From contig CANJKZ010000820.1 of assembly GCA_947471745.1 (NCBI GenBank), forward strand, positions 689,501 through 753,500: 64,000 nt of DNA. Reading direction: 5' to 3'. Positions within the stretch are counted from its first letter, which is position 1; each line of letters opens with the position of its first letter. This DNA is from Closterium sp. Naga37s-1. Its lineage: Eukaryota; Streptophyta; Zygnematophyceae; Desmidiales; Closteriaceae. Positions 63,844 to 64,000 of the stretch are shown here, in pieces. Both the position numbers and the translations under genes were made by a program. The notes below the pieces were generated by a model. The model worked only from the letters and a program-made list of their open reading frames with translations. It did not search any database and was not told where the DNA came from.

Positions 63844-64000
63844 GCCAGTGAGAATAGCATCAAAGTCAAGTTCAAATATGTCTACTTTAGCCTTAAGAAG
63901 ATCTGCCCAGCGGGGCGTCTCATGGTCATCGCTAAACTCATTGCGCCAAGCATCATCTAGACAGGAGAAGTTGCGGTAGCGGGTGTGGGACTTGCCGCAT

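Larger units (their letters stand above)
45114..64000 (-). mobile_element. Copia-3: minus-strand copia element, split by the gypsy element and cut by the window end
   Basis: The left piece is 45114-45398 (3' LTR and internal tail). The gypsy element interrupts it at 45399-58952, and coding sequence resumes at 58953 and runs off the window. ATTAG at 45394-45398 and 58953-58957 is the gypsy target duplication, which proves the two halves were one element. The coding frame has three stops and no frameshift. It belongs to the same family as copia-2, with related LTRs and proteins. Confidence 0.93.

Noticed and set aside
1-64000. tRNA and rRNA genes
   Set aside because: I saw no cloverleaf-type or rRNA core sequence; tRNA-like matches were only retrotransposon primer sites.

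Overview
The window looks like nuclear DNA of a green-lineage eukaryote, most likely a streptophyte alga. The evidence is plant-type PRT6 sequence split by many GT-AG introns, an X8/CBM43 wall protein, a PRA1-like protein, and Ty1/copia and chromodomain Ty3/gypsy retrotransposons primed by initiator tRNA-Met. Hydroxyproline-type Pro/Ser-rich proteins and the copia family style suggest a zygnematophyte such as Closterium. That name is an inference from sequence style, not a database result.

Layout. (1) 1-15916, plus strand: the 3' two thirds of a PRT6/UBR-type N-recognin E3 ubiquitin ligase gene; the UBR box lies upstream of the window. (2) About 16880-23053, minus strand: a PhoPQ-activated-pathogenicity-related / AprA-like protein (PF10142 type), convergent with PRT6. 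(3) 23967-31044, plus strand: a class C beta-lactamase-fold serine hydrolase, divergent from gene 2 across about 0.9 kb. (4) 31344-33823, minus strand: a PRA1-like four-exon membrane protein gene. (5) 34869-36704, plus strand: a secreted Gly/Ser/Pro-rich protein ending in an X8 domain. (6) 38016-43295: copia-1, nearly intact, inserted just upstream of (7) 43448-44164, a small secreted protein with tandem RPKRAS repeats that resembles a multi-copy peptide precursor. (8) 45114-64000: a three-level nest. Copia-3 (minus, runs off the window) contains a gypsy chromovirus (45399-58952), which contains copia-2 (minus, 47498-55207).

The most striking signal is pervasive local direct duplication. In all four intron-rich genes, many exon-intron junctions are duplicated in tandem (2 to 10 copies, periods 110, 130, 135, 148 bp and others), usually keeping usable-looking splice sites. 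Both copia insertions whose two ends are visible are flanked by unusually long target duplications (62 bp and 353 bp) instead of the usual 5 bp, whereas the gypsy element has a normal 5-bp duplication. A dispersed palindrome with arms TTTTGAG / CTCAAAA and a variable core is scattered through noncoding DNA of the first 33 kb and forms two 22-bp arrays. These facts fit a lineage in which staggered breaks are often filled in and rejoined as duplications, creating spare exons, possible new introns and minisatellites. That mechanism is my inference.

Limits: exon boundaries come from conserved protein blocks and GT/AG signals read by eye. The 3' end of the AprA-like gene and a few small exons are unresolved. 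No database was searched.
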